The position numbers were made by a program, and so were the translations under genes. A stretch of DNA of 64,000 nt from Coprothermobacteraceae bacterium (lineage in GTDB: Bacteria; Coprothermobacterota; Coprothermobacteria; Coprothermobacterales; Coprothermobacteraceae): positions 800,503 through 864,502 of the forward strand of contig JABLWY010000001.1 in NCBI GenBank assembly GCA_013178255.1, given 5' to 3'. Numbering within the stretch: position 1 is the first letter of the stretch; every line of letters begins with the position of its first letter. Below the pieces are notes generated by a model. It saw only the letters and a program-made list of their open reading frames with translations, made no database searches and was not told the origin of the DNA. This document shows positions 54,851 to 62,876 of the stretch, piece by piece.

Positions 54851-55852
54851 TCAATCAGCCACCTTGCCAAAAATGATACGGCCGGTCTCACTCATATGCA
54901 GATTTGTTATCTCAACCCTGACCGTAGCCCCAATCAAACTGGCAGCATCCTCCACAACTACCTTCGTGCCATCGTCAAGGAAACCTACGCCTTGTTCCCT
55001 AATCTTGCCTTCCCTAACGATCTTCACTGTAATGTAGTCGCCAACGCTCAGATTAGGTCGCAGCGCTAAGTACACTTCGCTTAGGTTTATAACATCAACA
55101 TTTCGCACTCTTGCAATCTTCGCCAAGTTGGCGTCCAGCGTTACCAAAATGGCTCTCTTATCGTGGGCGTACTCGATGAGGCCGTCGTCAACACCTTTTG
55201 CACCCTTTGGAGCATACTCCACCAAAGAGAAACGCCTGCAACTCTCCTTTAGGTGCTGCATCACCTTTAGAGCCCTTTGCCCCTTCTCTCTTTTGGCAGG
55301 AGCCGTGCTATCAGCCAGCTGCATTATCTCCTGCACCACAAACGAGGGAACTACTATTCTACCCTTGAACAGATCTAGCCTAGTCAATTCGGTTATCCTA
55401 CCATCCACGAGCACGGAAGTATCCAACACATACTCGAGGCGCTCACGTGCACCTTCCCTTCTTTCTCGAGCTCTGAACACAGCAATGGCAGCCCACACCC
55501 CGAGAACGTCAAGTATGAGCAGCAAGCCCATAGCCAAGAAGTACTCTTTTGCGTAGATCATAGGAATCAACAAAGGAATCCCAACCAAATTGGCAAATAC
55601 TATGCCTGCCCCAATATACTGCAATTGCTGCAACGGAAACATGGCTAGGGCCTGAAACCCGCGCTCTAGCAACGCATCGAGGTTCTCTCTAAGGCTGAAA
55701 CCCAACAGAGCCGCGATCGCTGCAGATCCGATTAAGAAATAGATCCTGTTCTGTGTGACCCAAGCAAAGGGTAGTACTACGACCACGGCGTAGAAGAGCA
55801 CGAAAAAGATAATGAAGTAAAACAAGGCCTTAAGAATGTTAAAAAAACGCAT
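54851..55852 (-). CDS. yacL: Membrane-bound PIN-TRAM domain protein (YacL family)
   Basis: A 333-residue protein with four hydrophobic segments in the first 125 residues. A PIN-type nuclease domain (VLDTSVLVDGRI ... VVPSFVVQEIMQLAD ... VTLDANLAKIA) and a C-terminal TRAM domain (GDYITVKIVREGKIREQGVGFLDDGTKVVVEDA) follow. The acidic PIN residues are kept. ATG 55852 has GAGGTGAT upstream. The radA-yacL-isp neighbourhood is conserved in Firmicutes; disA, usually between radA and yacL, is absent. Confidence 0.9.
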   Translation of the reverse strand: MRFFNILKALFYFIIFFVLFYAVVVVLPFAWVTQNRIYFLIGSAAIAALLGFSLRENLDALLERGFQALAMFPLQQLQYIGAGIVFANLVGIPLLIPMIYAKEYFLAMGLLLILDVLGVWAAIAVFRARERREGARERLEYVLDTSVLVDGRITELTRLDLFKGRIVVPSFVVQEIMQLADSTAPAKREKGQRALKVMQHLKESCRRFSLVEYAPKGAKGVDDGLIEYAHDKRAILVTLDANLAKIARVRNVDVINLSEVYLALRPNLSVGDYITVKIVREGKIREQGVGFLDDGTKVVVEDAASLIGATVRVEITNLHMSETGRIIFGKVAD

Positions 55853-55871
55853 GCCGATCACCTCTCAATTA

Positions 55872-57086
55872 CTAATGATTCAGCTCTTTAAACAATTGTA
55901 CAACCGAGGGAGCTTCTATCCTGCCAATTCCTAACCTGGAAAGCTCCCTATCAAGATTCCGCCTCCTGCGCGGTACTCTGATGTCCCCTGTCAGTAAGAC
56001 CTCCCCGTAGAGAAGTAAGTCCTGAGGCAACGGTCGATTCTTGAGGCTCGAGTATATAGCTCCGACCACTGCCAAATCAACGCCGAAGTCATTTACAAAG
56101 AAGTCCGTACTGACATCCACGTATATGTCATATTTGTACAAGGGAACCTTGAGATACTTCTGCATGACGGCCGTCATTAGGAGCAGCCGGTTTAGAGGGT
56201 ACCTAGAGCTCACTCTCTTGGGTACAGGCCCGAAGCTTTCTGTGACCAAAGCATGAACCCTAACAAGCTGCAACTTGGTGCCTGTATCAACAGCACTTAC
56301 AGCCAACCCGGGCTGCCCTTCACCGACCTCAATCCTGCTATCAGCTGGCAGTAAACCCTTCTCCGTCATCTCCAACAGTATTTGATCCGTGCTTGGGCCG
56401 TATCTGTTTTTCACAACCCTGAGGATTCGCTTTTCAGAACTGCGCTCACCCTCCAAGTACATGACCACATCTACCATGTGCTCAACAGTCTTGGGCCCAG
56501 CTATCAAGCCCTCCTTTGTCACATGAGCAATTAGTATGAGGACGCCGTTCGATTCCTTTGCCCACGCTACAAGTGCACCAACTACTTCCTTGACCGTATT
56601 GGGACTCCCCAGTGCTGACGCTCCATCAGCAGAAATCATTTGCATGCTGTCTACACAAACAAGTTCATAATTGTCGAAGTTGACCCCTTCAAGGCTCTCG
56701 GCCCTAACAACCTGAACATTGCCAAGACCCAGTCTTGAAGCTCGGTCTCTGACCTGTTCAGCGGTTTCCTCAGCAGTAATATACAAGGCGCTGCACCCTG
56801 CTCCTCCAAGTATCTGGAGAGCCAAAGTGGACTTGCCTATCCCAGGTTCACCGCCCAAAAGTATTGCAGAACCGCTGGGTAAGCCGCCCCCAAGCAGCTC
56901 GTTCAGTTCAGCTAAGAATGTCCCGATAACCCTGCTGTGCCATTTCCTCGCCGCAACAAACTTATGATCCTCTTCAATTTTGGGGCGCTCAACGAAACTG
57001 TTAAACGAGCCGCACTGTGGGCATCTCCCCAGCTTCACTGAGGAAACGTAACCACAGTGCGTGCATTCGTATTGCGGCCCTGCCAT
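55872..57086 (-). CDS. radA: DNA repair protein RadA (Sms)
   Basis: A RecA-like branch-migration ATPase of 404 residues. An N-terminal zinc finger (CTHCGY...CPQCGSF), Walker A GEPGIGKST, the RadA motif KNRYG and a Lon-like C-terminal domain are present; the protein is somewhat shorter than the usual 450. The start overlaps the clpC stop by 1 nt (TGATG). Confidence 0.95.
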   Translation of the reverse strand: MAGPQYECTHCGYVSSVKLGRCPQCGSFNSFVERPKIEEDHKFVAARKWHSRVIGTFLAELNELLGGGLPSGSAILLGGEPGIGKSTLALQILGGAGCSALYITAEETAEQVRDRASRLGLGNVQVVRAESLEGVNFDNYELVCVDSMQMISADGASALGSPNTVKEVVGALVAWAKESNGVLILIAHVTKEGLIAGPKTVEHMVDVVMYLEGERSSEKRILRVVKNRYGPSTDQILLEMTEKGLLPADSRIEVGEGQPGLAVSAVDTGTKLQLVRVHALVTESFGPVPKRVSSRYPLNRLLLMTAVMQKYLKVPLYKYDIYVDVSTDFFVNDFGVDLAVVGAIYSSLKNRPLPQDLLLYGEVLLTGDIRVPRRRRNLDRELSRLGIGRIEAPSVVQLFKELNH

Positions 57087-59506
57087 CAGACCTTGCTAAC
57101 CTCTTCTACCAAGGGCTTAACTGTAACTTCCTGCTTCTCAGGATCCCAATCGATGAGCAGGGTCCCCTTGACCTTCTCTTGCCTGAGTACGTATTCTGCC
57201 ACTGGATCCTTAACAAGCTTTTGAACTGCTCTGCGCAACGGTCTGGCACCAAACTTGGGATCATAGCCCTCCTCGATTAAGCGGTCAACCAGGCGCTCGC
57301 CTATCTTGACTCCGAATCCTTGTTCTCCTAGCTGTCTGTTCAATTCGGCTATCATGATAGCTACAATTTCCCTCAGGTGCTCGTTAGTGAGGTGATGGAA
57401 CACCACGACTTCGTCGATCCTGTTAAGGAATTCTGGCTTGAAGAACTTCTTTACAGCATCCATTACAAAGTGTTCCATCTCCTCGAACTTCATGCCCGTC
57501 TTCACAAAACCAACAGTGGTACTTGAACCGATGTCTCTGCTGCCGAGGTTCGACGTCATTATGATGATCGTATTTCTGAAGTCAACGATGCGGCCCTTAC
57601 CGTCCGTCAGCCTTCCGTCCTCGAATATTTGTAAGAGGATGTCAAAAACATCAGGGTGTGCTTTCTCTATCTCGTCCAAAAGAACTATGCTATGAGGTTT
57701 TCGCCGTACAGCCTCCGTGAGCTGTCCACCTTCCTCGTAGCCCACGTACCCGGGGGGCGCCCCTACTAGACGACTCACGTTGAATTTCTCCATGTACTCA
57801 GACATATCTACCCGCACTAGAGAGTCTTCATCGCCAAACATGAACTCAGCCAAAGCCCTCGCTAGTTCTGTCTTTCCGACCCCTGTGGGACCCAGGAAGA
57901 GGAAAACACCTATGGGCCGGCGCTCGTCTTGCAACCCCGTTCGACTGCGCCTTATAGCTCTAGCCACAGCCTTTACAGCATCATTTTGCCCTACAATCCT
58001 TCTGTGCAAGTACTCCTCAATCTGCAGTAGCCTTTTCTTGTCGTCCAATCGGAGCTTCGCCACAGGAATGCCTGTCCAGGAGGATACTGTCTCTGCAACA
58101 TCATCAAAGGTTATTAGTGGCTGGTTTTCGCTTCTACCACGCTCATACAGCCAAATCTCTTCCATGCGAGCATATTCTTCTTTAAGTGCGCGTTCTTTGT
58201 CACGTAGAGCGGCCGCTTCCTCGAACTGCTGAGCATCGATGGCTGCCTGCTTGCTTGCCCGCACCTTCTCAATTTCCTCCAGTAGTGCCTTCAGGTTGGG
58301 CGGCAGTACTTCGTTGGACAACCTCACTCTCGCGCACGTCTCATCCAAAGCGTCGATTGCCTTGTCAGGCAGGTACCTATCCTTCACGTACTTCTTGGTG
58401 AGTACCACTGCAGCCTGTATGGCGTCGTCGCTTATCTTAACATGATGAAATCTTTCGTACACCGGTCTGAGGCCCTCGAGTATGTTCCTTGTCTCTTCAG
58501 TCGTAGGCTCATCTACTTGCACCGGCTGGAATCTGCGCTCAAAAGCTGGATCGCGTTCTATGTGTTTTCTATAGTCGTCATAGGTGGTAGCACCAATAAC
58601 CTTTATTTCGCCACGGGCCAACGGCGGCTTGAGTATAGATGCAGCATCGATTGCACCTTCAGCAGCACCAGCCCCTATGACGTTATGAACTTCGTCTATG
58701 AAGAGTATGACTTGGCCATTAGTCCTCTTAACCTCATCTAAGATCTTCTTCATCCGTTCTTCGAATTCGCCTCTGTACTTGGTTCCTGCAACAACTGAAG
58801 AGATGTCAAGCTGAACTATGCGCTTTTTCTTCAGCGAGTAAGGCACCTTTCCACTGGCTATACGCTGCGCCAAGCCTTCCACGATAGCGGTCTTGCCCAC
58901 ACCAGGAGGACCCAACAACACCGGATTGTTCTTGATCCTTCGGCTCAATATCTCTATGACTCTATTGATCTCCTTCTCTCGCCCAATCACGGGATCTAAC
59001 CTATCTTTCTCCGCCAGAGCAGTTAGATCTTTCGAAAACTTATCGAGAAGAGGGGTCTTGTTCTTTGCTTTCTCCTCAGGCTCTTGTTCCCCTAGTTCGA
59101 TAACCTTTTTCCTAACGTCTTCGTAAGTTACCCCGTTTTCGCCAAGTACCGAACCAACCCTTGACGGCTCCTTCAACAAACCTAGCAAGATATGCTCCGT
59201 CCCCACGTAAGAATGAGCGAGTTTCCTTGCCTCTTCGCTAGCCACATCCAATAACCTTCTAGCCTCAGTGGAAAGCTCTGGGTATTGCAAGCCCGAAGCC
59301 ATAGGCATAGGTATGTCCTCTATGGCACTCCTAATGCTCTCCACATCCGCCCCAAGGCTATCCATTATGTAGAATGCCCTAGTATCTTCGTTTAGAAGAG
59401 CCAAGAGTATGTGTTCCCGCCCTACAAAGCTGCTGTTAAGCCTTCTTGCTTCTTCTTGCGCGTCTTTGAGAGCTTTTCTCGCTTCTTCTGAAAACCTAAT
59501 GAACAA
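57086..59506 (-). CDS. clpC: ATP-dependent Clp unfoldase ClpC
   Basis: A two-ring Hsp100 unfoldase of 806 residues. Two N-domain repeats (SEEARKALKDAQEEARRL, STEARRLLDVASEEARKL) are followed by D1 with GPPGVGKT, a short UVR-bearing middle region and D2 with GPTGVGKT. The docking tripeptide VGF (near 665) predicts ClpP partnership, in contrast with the paralogue at 38102. The start is TTG 59506, with GGGAGG 7 nt upstream. No ctsR/mcsAB genes accompany it. Confidence 0.93.
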   Translation of the reverse strand: MFIRFSEEARKALKDAQEEARRLNSSFVGREHILLALLNEDTRAFYIMDSLGADVESIRSAIEDIPMPMASGLQYPELSTEARRLLDVASEEARKLAHSYVGTEHILLGLLKEPSRVGSVLGENGVTYEDVRKKVIELGEQEPEEKAKNKTPLLDKFSKDLTALAEKDRLDPVIGREKEINRVIEILSRRIKNNPVLLGPPGVGKTAIVEGLAQRIASGKVPYSLKKKRIVQLDISSVVAGTKYRGEFEERMKKILDEVKRTNGQVILFIDEVHNVIGAGAAEGAIDAASILKPPLARGEIKVIGATTYDDYRKHIERDPAFERRFQPVQVDEPTTEETRNILEGLRPVYERFHHVKISDDAIQAAVVLTKKYVKDRYLPDKAIDALDETCARVRLSNEVLPPNLKALLEEIEKVRASKQAAIDAQQFEEAAALRDKERALKEEYARMEEIWLYERGRSENQPLITFDDVAETVSSWTGIPVAKLRLDDKKRLLQIEEYLHRRIVGQNDAVKAVARAIRRSRTGLQDERRPIGVFLFLGPTGVGKTELARALAEFMFGDEDSLVRVDMSEYMEKFNVSRLVGAPPGYVGYEEGGQLTEAVRRKPHSIVLLDEIEKAHPDVFDILLQIFEDGRLTDGKGRIVDFRNTIIIMTSNLGSRDIGSSTTVGFVKTGMKFEEMEHFVMDAVKKFFKPEFLNRIDEVVVFHHLTNEHLREIVAIMIAELNRQLGEQGFGVKIGERLVDRLIEEGYDPKFGARPLRRAVQKLVKDPVAEYVLRQEKVKGTLLIDWDPEKQEVTVKPLVEEVSKV

Positions 59507-59521
59507 AGTTCATCCTCCCTC

Positions 59522-60442
59522 TTAAAGATTGTTTTCTTTTATATACTTGAACGCACTAGCTGCTGCCACAGCTCCATCAGCAGCCGCAGTAACGATCTGA
59601 CCTAAAGCACCAGATCTTAGGTCACCAGCCGCAAATATGCCTGGTACGCTTGTCATCAATGCATTGTCCGTAATCACATAACCTCCTTCGTCTAGTTCCA
59701 CCAACCCTCTGACCACTTCGGTCCTTGGCGCATATCCTATCTCGATGAACACACCATCCACTGGAAGTTCTGTGAGATCACCAGTCTTGGTGTCCCAAAG
59801 CGTCACGCCCGTAACCTTGGCGTCGCCATAGATTTCCTTGACTGTCTTGTTGAGCACTGCTTCTACTTTAGGATTGGCTAACACACGATCAGCGAGTACT
59901 TTCTCGCCTCTAAACTCATCTCTGCGATGTATTAAGTATACCTTGGAAGCAATGTTTGCCATATATTCCGCGCTGGACAGGGCGGTGCTTCCTCCACCGA
60001 CTACGGCGACAACTTTGTTCCTGAAGAATGCCCCATCACACGTAGCACAGTAGGAAACACCCCTACCTAAGAATGCTTTCTCACCCCTAACGCCCAACTC
60101 TTTGTGCTTAACTCCCATAGCCAGAATGAGCGTCTTGGCAGCGTAGGACAAGCCACCCACGGCCACCCAAGAATCTTCCTCCCGTCGTATCTCCTCTATG
60201 TAGTCCTCAATCAAATGAGCACCCGCTTTACGTGCGTGTTCCTCAAAAAGCTTGGACAAATCGGGTCCCGAAACTCCATCAGGAAACCCAGGATAGTTTT
60301 CTATAACATAGGCGTCCATTACAGTGCCCCCAAAAAAGCCGTAATGCACAACAGCTACGTTAAGACCGTTTCTTGCTCCATAGAGACCAGCGGTCAGTCC
60401 AGCAGGACCACCGCCTATTACTAGCACGTCGTACTTCTCCAT
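59522..60442 (-). CDS. trxB: Thioredoxin reductase
   Basis: An FAD-dependent disulfide reductase of 306 residues. GGGPAGLTAGLYGARNG is the FAD site, CATCDG the redox-active pair (near 134-137), and GGGSTALSSAEY with HRRDEFRG the NADPH site. The usual Asp-Ser of GGGDSA is Ser-Thr and HRRDxFRA ends in Gly, so cofactor preference may differ. ATG 60442 has AAGGAGG upstream with 7-nt spacing. Confidence 0.93.
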   Translation of the reverse strand: MEKYDVLVIGGGPAGLTAGLYGARNGLNVAVVHYGFFGGTVMDAYVIENYPGFPDGVSGPDLSKLFEEHARKAGAHLIEDYIEEIRREEDSWVAVGGLSYAAKTLILAMGVKHKELGVRGEKAFLGRGVSYCATCDGAFFRNKVVAVVGGGSTALSSAEYMANIASKVYLIHRRDEFRGEKVLADRVLANPKVEAVLNKTVKEIYGDAKVTGVTLWDTKTGDLTELPVDGVFIEIGYAPRTEVVRGLVELDEGGYVITDNALMTSVPGIFAAGDLRSGALGQIVTAAADGAVAAASAFKYIKENNL

Positions 60443-60924
60443 CACGGTTCCTCCTTGCATCTATCGTTATCACAGTATATATTCCCAATCTTACTGAGCA
60501 TCATACGACCCGCCGCGCCAAGCCTGGACACCAAGAACCAAGCCATCAGAGCGTGCAGACACTTGAACGTCAAAGGCGTACTGCTCCCACCTACATAAAC
60601 ACGTTTTGCAAACCCCCTCTTCCCGAGCAGTTCAGCAAAAGTCTCTTCGCTTTTCATTTCCTCTTCTAGCAAAAGCGGATCTGAAACAACTAGGTGTCTC
60701 AATTTCCTTTTCCATCCCTTGGCCTCAAGTTTCGACAGTTCTTGCCTCAGGTAAGGACAGGTTAACCAGTGGACGGTCGGAAAAGGCGTACCATCATCCA
60801 GGTACGGTTTTGTCTCAATGACTACTGGGTAACCCCAAGGGCAAAAGAGGCGCACAGTCCAATCACCTCTGGGCTTGCGGCCTAACTGCCTGCTAACGAT
60901 CCCATCTAATGACCGTTGCTCCAT
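60442..60924 (-). CDS. DUF501-family protein
   Basis: A 160-residue protein matching DUF501: the core GYPVVIETKPYLDDGTPFPT then VHWLTCPYL, a central helix KLEAKGW, and the C-terminal FKCLHALMAWFLV. Function is unknown in the family; it often follows a DivIC/FtsB-like gene, as here. The stop overlaps the trxB start by 1 nt and the start lies 32 nt inside the preceding gene. Confidence 0.82.
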   Translation of the reverse strand: MEQRSLDGIVSRQLGRKPRGDWTVRLFCPWGYPVVIETKPYLDDGTPFPTVHWLTCPYLRQELSKLEAKGWKRKLRHLVVSDPLLLEEEMKSEETFAELLGKRGFAKRVYVGGSSTPLTFKCLHALMAWFLVSRLGAAGRMMLSKIGNIYCDNDRCKEEP

Positions 60925-61177
60925 CGACGGGTTCCTTCAGCACATCAACTTTTAGCTTTTCCTCATAGTACTCGCTATTAACAAACCAAAGCTGGTCTTC
61001 CAACCTGGACTCCTCACTTTTCAGGGACTGCAAAGTGTCTTGTAGCTCTTGCAGCTGATCAGCAGCTAGCCGGTCAGCCATAAACAAAAGCACCAGCAAC
61101 ACACAAAGAGTCACTGCAGTGACTGTCAATATCCTAATAATCCTGTTTTCGTCACGCCTACGAGAGGTAGTGGCCAT
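60893..61177 (-). CDS. Septum formation initiator (DivIC/FtsB-like)
   Basis: A 94-residue bitopic protein. A basic N-terminus (TTSRRRDENR), one transmembrane helix (ILTVTAVTLCVLLVLLFMA) and an extracytoplasmic coiled coil (LQELQDTLQSLKSEESRLEDQ) are the FtsB/DivIC layout. It would link FtsL and FtsQ-type proteins in the divisome. ATG 61177 lies 20 nt inside pyk. The pairing with DUF501 supports the call. Confidence 0.75.
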   Translation of the reverse strand: MATTSRRRDENRIIRILTVTAVTLCVLLVLLFMADRLAADQLQELQDTLQSLKSEESRLEDQLWFVNSEYYEEKLKVDVLKEPVDGATVIRWDR

Positions 61178-62804
61178 GATAAACCAACCCTGACTGCAGA
61201 TCAATAGTAATGACAGCACCATCTTCGGGCTCTCTGGTCCACACCACGTTGCCCACAGGATTAACATCACTAGGTTGCTCGTCGAGCAACACAGTCGAGA
61301 TTGTAGGCTCATGAAGAGTAAGCAACGCACAAAGCCTCTTCACGTACCTTCCCATAAGCGTGCCCTTTGTTGGTCTCCACACCTCACACCGCCCGACGAC
61401 TGAAGGAATGGCATAAAGCTTAACTGAGTTGGTGCTTCCAGCAATTCCGGCTAGATCACCAAATACATAGACCAGCAGGTCACCCCTGTCAGCTAACCCT
61501 TTATCCAAGGACCACTCCACACTGCACCTTAACATGTTCTCGGCTGACTGAATCCCATCTGTCAGAAGTGTCAGCACACCTCTGCTAAGGCAAAGCTGCC
61601 TACTCAGCCGCCTACTAGCTGTCACCGCCAAGACAGGAACCGTGGATCTAAAAGCCGATGTAATTCGGGCTGAAGCACCCGTTTCGGTGGCTACTACCAA
61701 CAATCTGGCTCCGCCACGTTCAGCCAACCTGACAGCACTCTCTATCAAAGCCTCCCTCATGTTCCTGGGCTTAAGTGCCGTGCGACACATCTGCTGATAC
61801 GATTGCGTAGCTGTTATTATCCTGCTCATGGTTTCTATGGCAAGAATCGGGTACTTGCCGAAAGCAGTTTCACCGGAGAGCATCACTGCATCCGCACCGT
61901 CCAGAACAGCGTTGGCCACGTCTGTGATTTCTGCTCTGCCGGGAAACGGTCTTTCCATCATTGAGTCCAGCATCTGGGTGGCTACGATGACTGATCTGCC
62001 TCTTTCCACTGCTGCACGGACTATCTCCTTCTGAACGAGGGCCAGATCTTCCAAAGGCATGTCCAATGCCAAATCACCACGGGCTACCATTAGGCCATCA
62101 GCAACTTCAAGAATCCCATCCAACTGTTCCAACGCCTCGTGGCGCTCTATCTTTGCTATTATAGCCAAGTCCTTGCGACCTGCTTTGTCCAACCTCCTCC
62201 TAAGCTCCCACACGTCGTCTGGGTCACGTACAAAGCTTAGCGCCACAAAGTCGACATCCTGATCCACAATAAACGCGATGTCTTCTAAGTCCTTCTCAGT
62301 CAAGCAAGGTAAACGAAGCTTGGCCCCAGCAAAGCTTATCCCTTTCCTTGACGTGACAACACCGCCTGCCCTGACCACAGCCACAAGCCCTTCCTTTGAC
62401 TTCTCCTTCACCTGCAGCTGAACCTTCCCGTCGTCCAGATACACGAGCCCACCGACCGGGACATCCTCCAATAGATATTCGTAAGCTACGTATATGTAGT
62501 CATCACTACACAAGCCCTCACCTGGCACAATTTTGACTTCAGAACCTTCTTTGAGGGCTACACCTTCTGGTGGGGTTTGCCCTATTCTGATTTTCGGTCC
62601 CTGCAAGTCAGCCAATATGGCAATTGGTCTACCCACTTCTTCTTCCACGGACCTTATGTTCGCAATCCTGGTGGCATGCGACTGCAACGTCCCATGGGAC
62701 AAATTGAGCCTAAACACGTCGGCCCCTGCGTTTACAGCTTGCCTTATCTGGTCTATGCTTTCCAATGCTGGGCCGGTAGTTGCAACGATCTTGACGAGAC
62801 GCAT
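61158..62804 (-). CDS. pyk: Pyruvate kinase with an extra C-terminal domain
   Basis: Converts PEP and ADP to pyruvate and ATP. The core motifs are VKIVATTGPALES, RLNLSHG, DLQGPKIRIG, IIAKIE, MVARGDLALDMP and VMLSGETAFGKYP. After the standard C domain (to about 460) some 85 further residues end in EPEDGAVITIDLQSGLVYHG. This resembles the end of a PEP-utilising swivelling domain, but lacks its catalytic His motif. ATG 62804 has AGAGGTGAT 4 nt upstream; ATG 62807 is too close to that SD. It heads the ten-gene minus-strand block. Confidence 0.93.
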   Translation of the reverse strand: MRLVKIVATTGPALESIDQIRQAVNAGADVFRLNLSHGTLQSHATRIANIRSVEEEVGRPIAILADLQGPKIRIGQTPPEGVALKEGSEVKIVPGEGLCSDDYIYVAYEYLLEDVPVGGLVYLDDGKVQLQVKEKSKEGLVAVVRAGGVVTSRKGISFAGAKLRLPCLTEKDLEDIAFIVDQDVDFVALSFVRDPDDVWELRRRLDKAGRKDLAIIAKIERHEALEQLDGILEVADGLMVARGDLALDMPLEDLALVQKEIVRAAVERGRSVIVATQMLDSMMERPFPGRAEITDVANAVLDGADAVMLSGETAFGKYPILAIETMSRIITATQSYQQMCRTALKPRNMREALIESAVRLAERGGARLLVVATETGASARITSAFRSTVPVLAVTASRRLSRQLCLSRGVLTLLTDGIQSAENMLRCSVEWSLDKGLADRGDLLVYVFGDLAGIAGSTNSVKLYAIPSVVGRCEVWRPTKGTLMGRYVKRLCALLTLHEPTISTVLLDEQPSDVNPVGNVVWTREPEDGAVITIDLQSGLVYHGHYLS

Positions 62805-62822
62805 CATGATCACCTCTTGACA

Positions 62823-62828
62823 ATTATA
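62823..62828 (-). promoter_or_regulatory. -10 box of the pyk operon
   Basis: TATAAT on the minus strand, 18 nt before the pyk ATG, in the 72-nt region shared with divergent ftsK. The -35 box is unclear. Confidence 0.5.
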
Positions 62829-62839
62829 GGACTGAGCTG

Positions 62840-62869
62840 TTGCATTTTCTACCGCCAATGTCTTAAAAT
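62840..62869 (+). promoter_or_regulatory. Promoter of ftsK, placed for a leaderless transcript
   Basis: TTGCAT (62840-62845), an 18-nt spacer and TAAAAT (62864-62869). The ATG at 62877 begins 7 nt after the -10 box, and no SD is present. Confidence 0.55.
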
Positions 62870-62876
62870 ATGTTTC

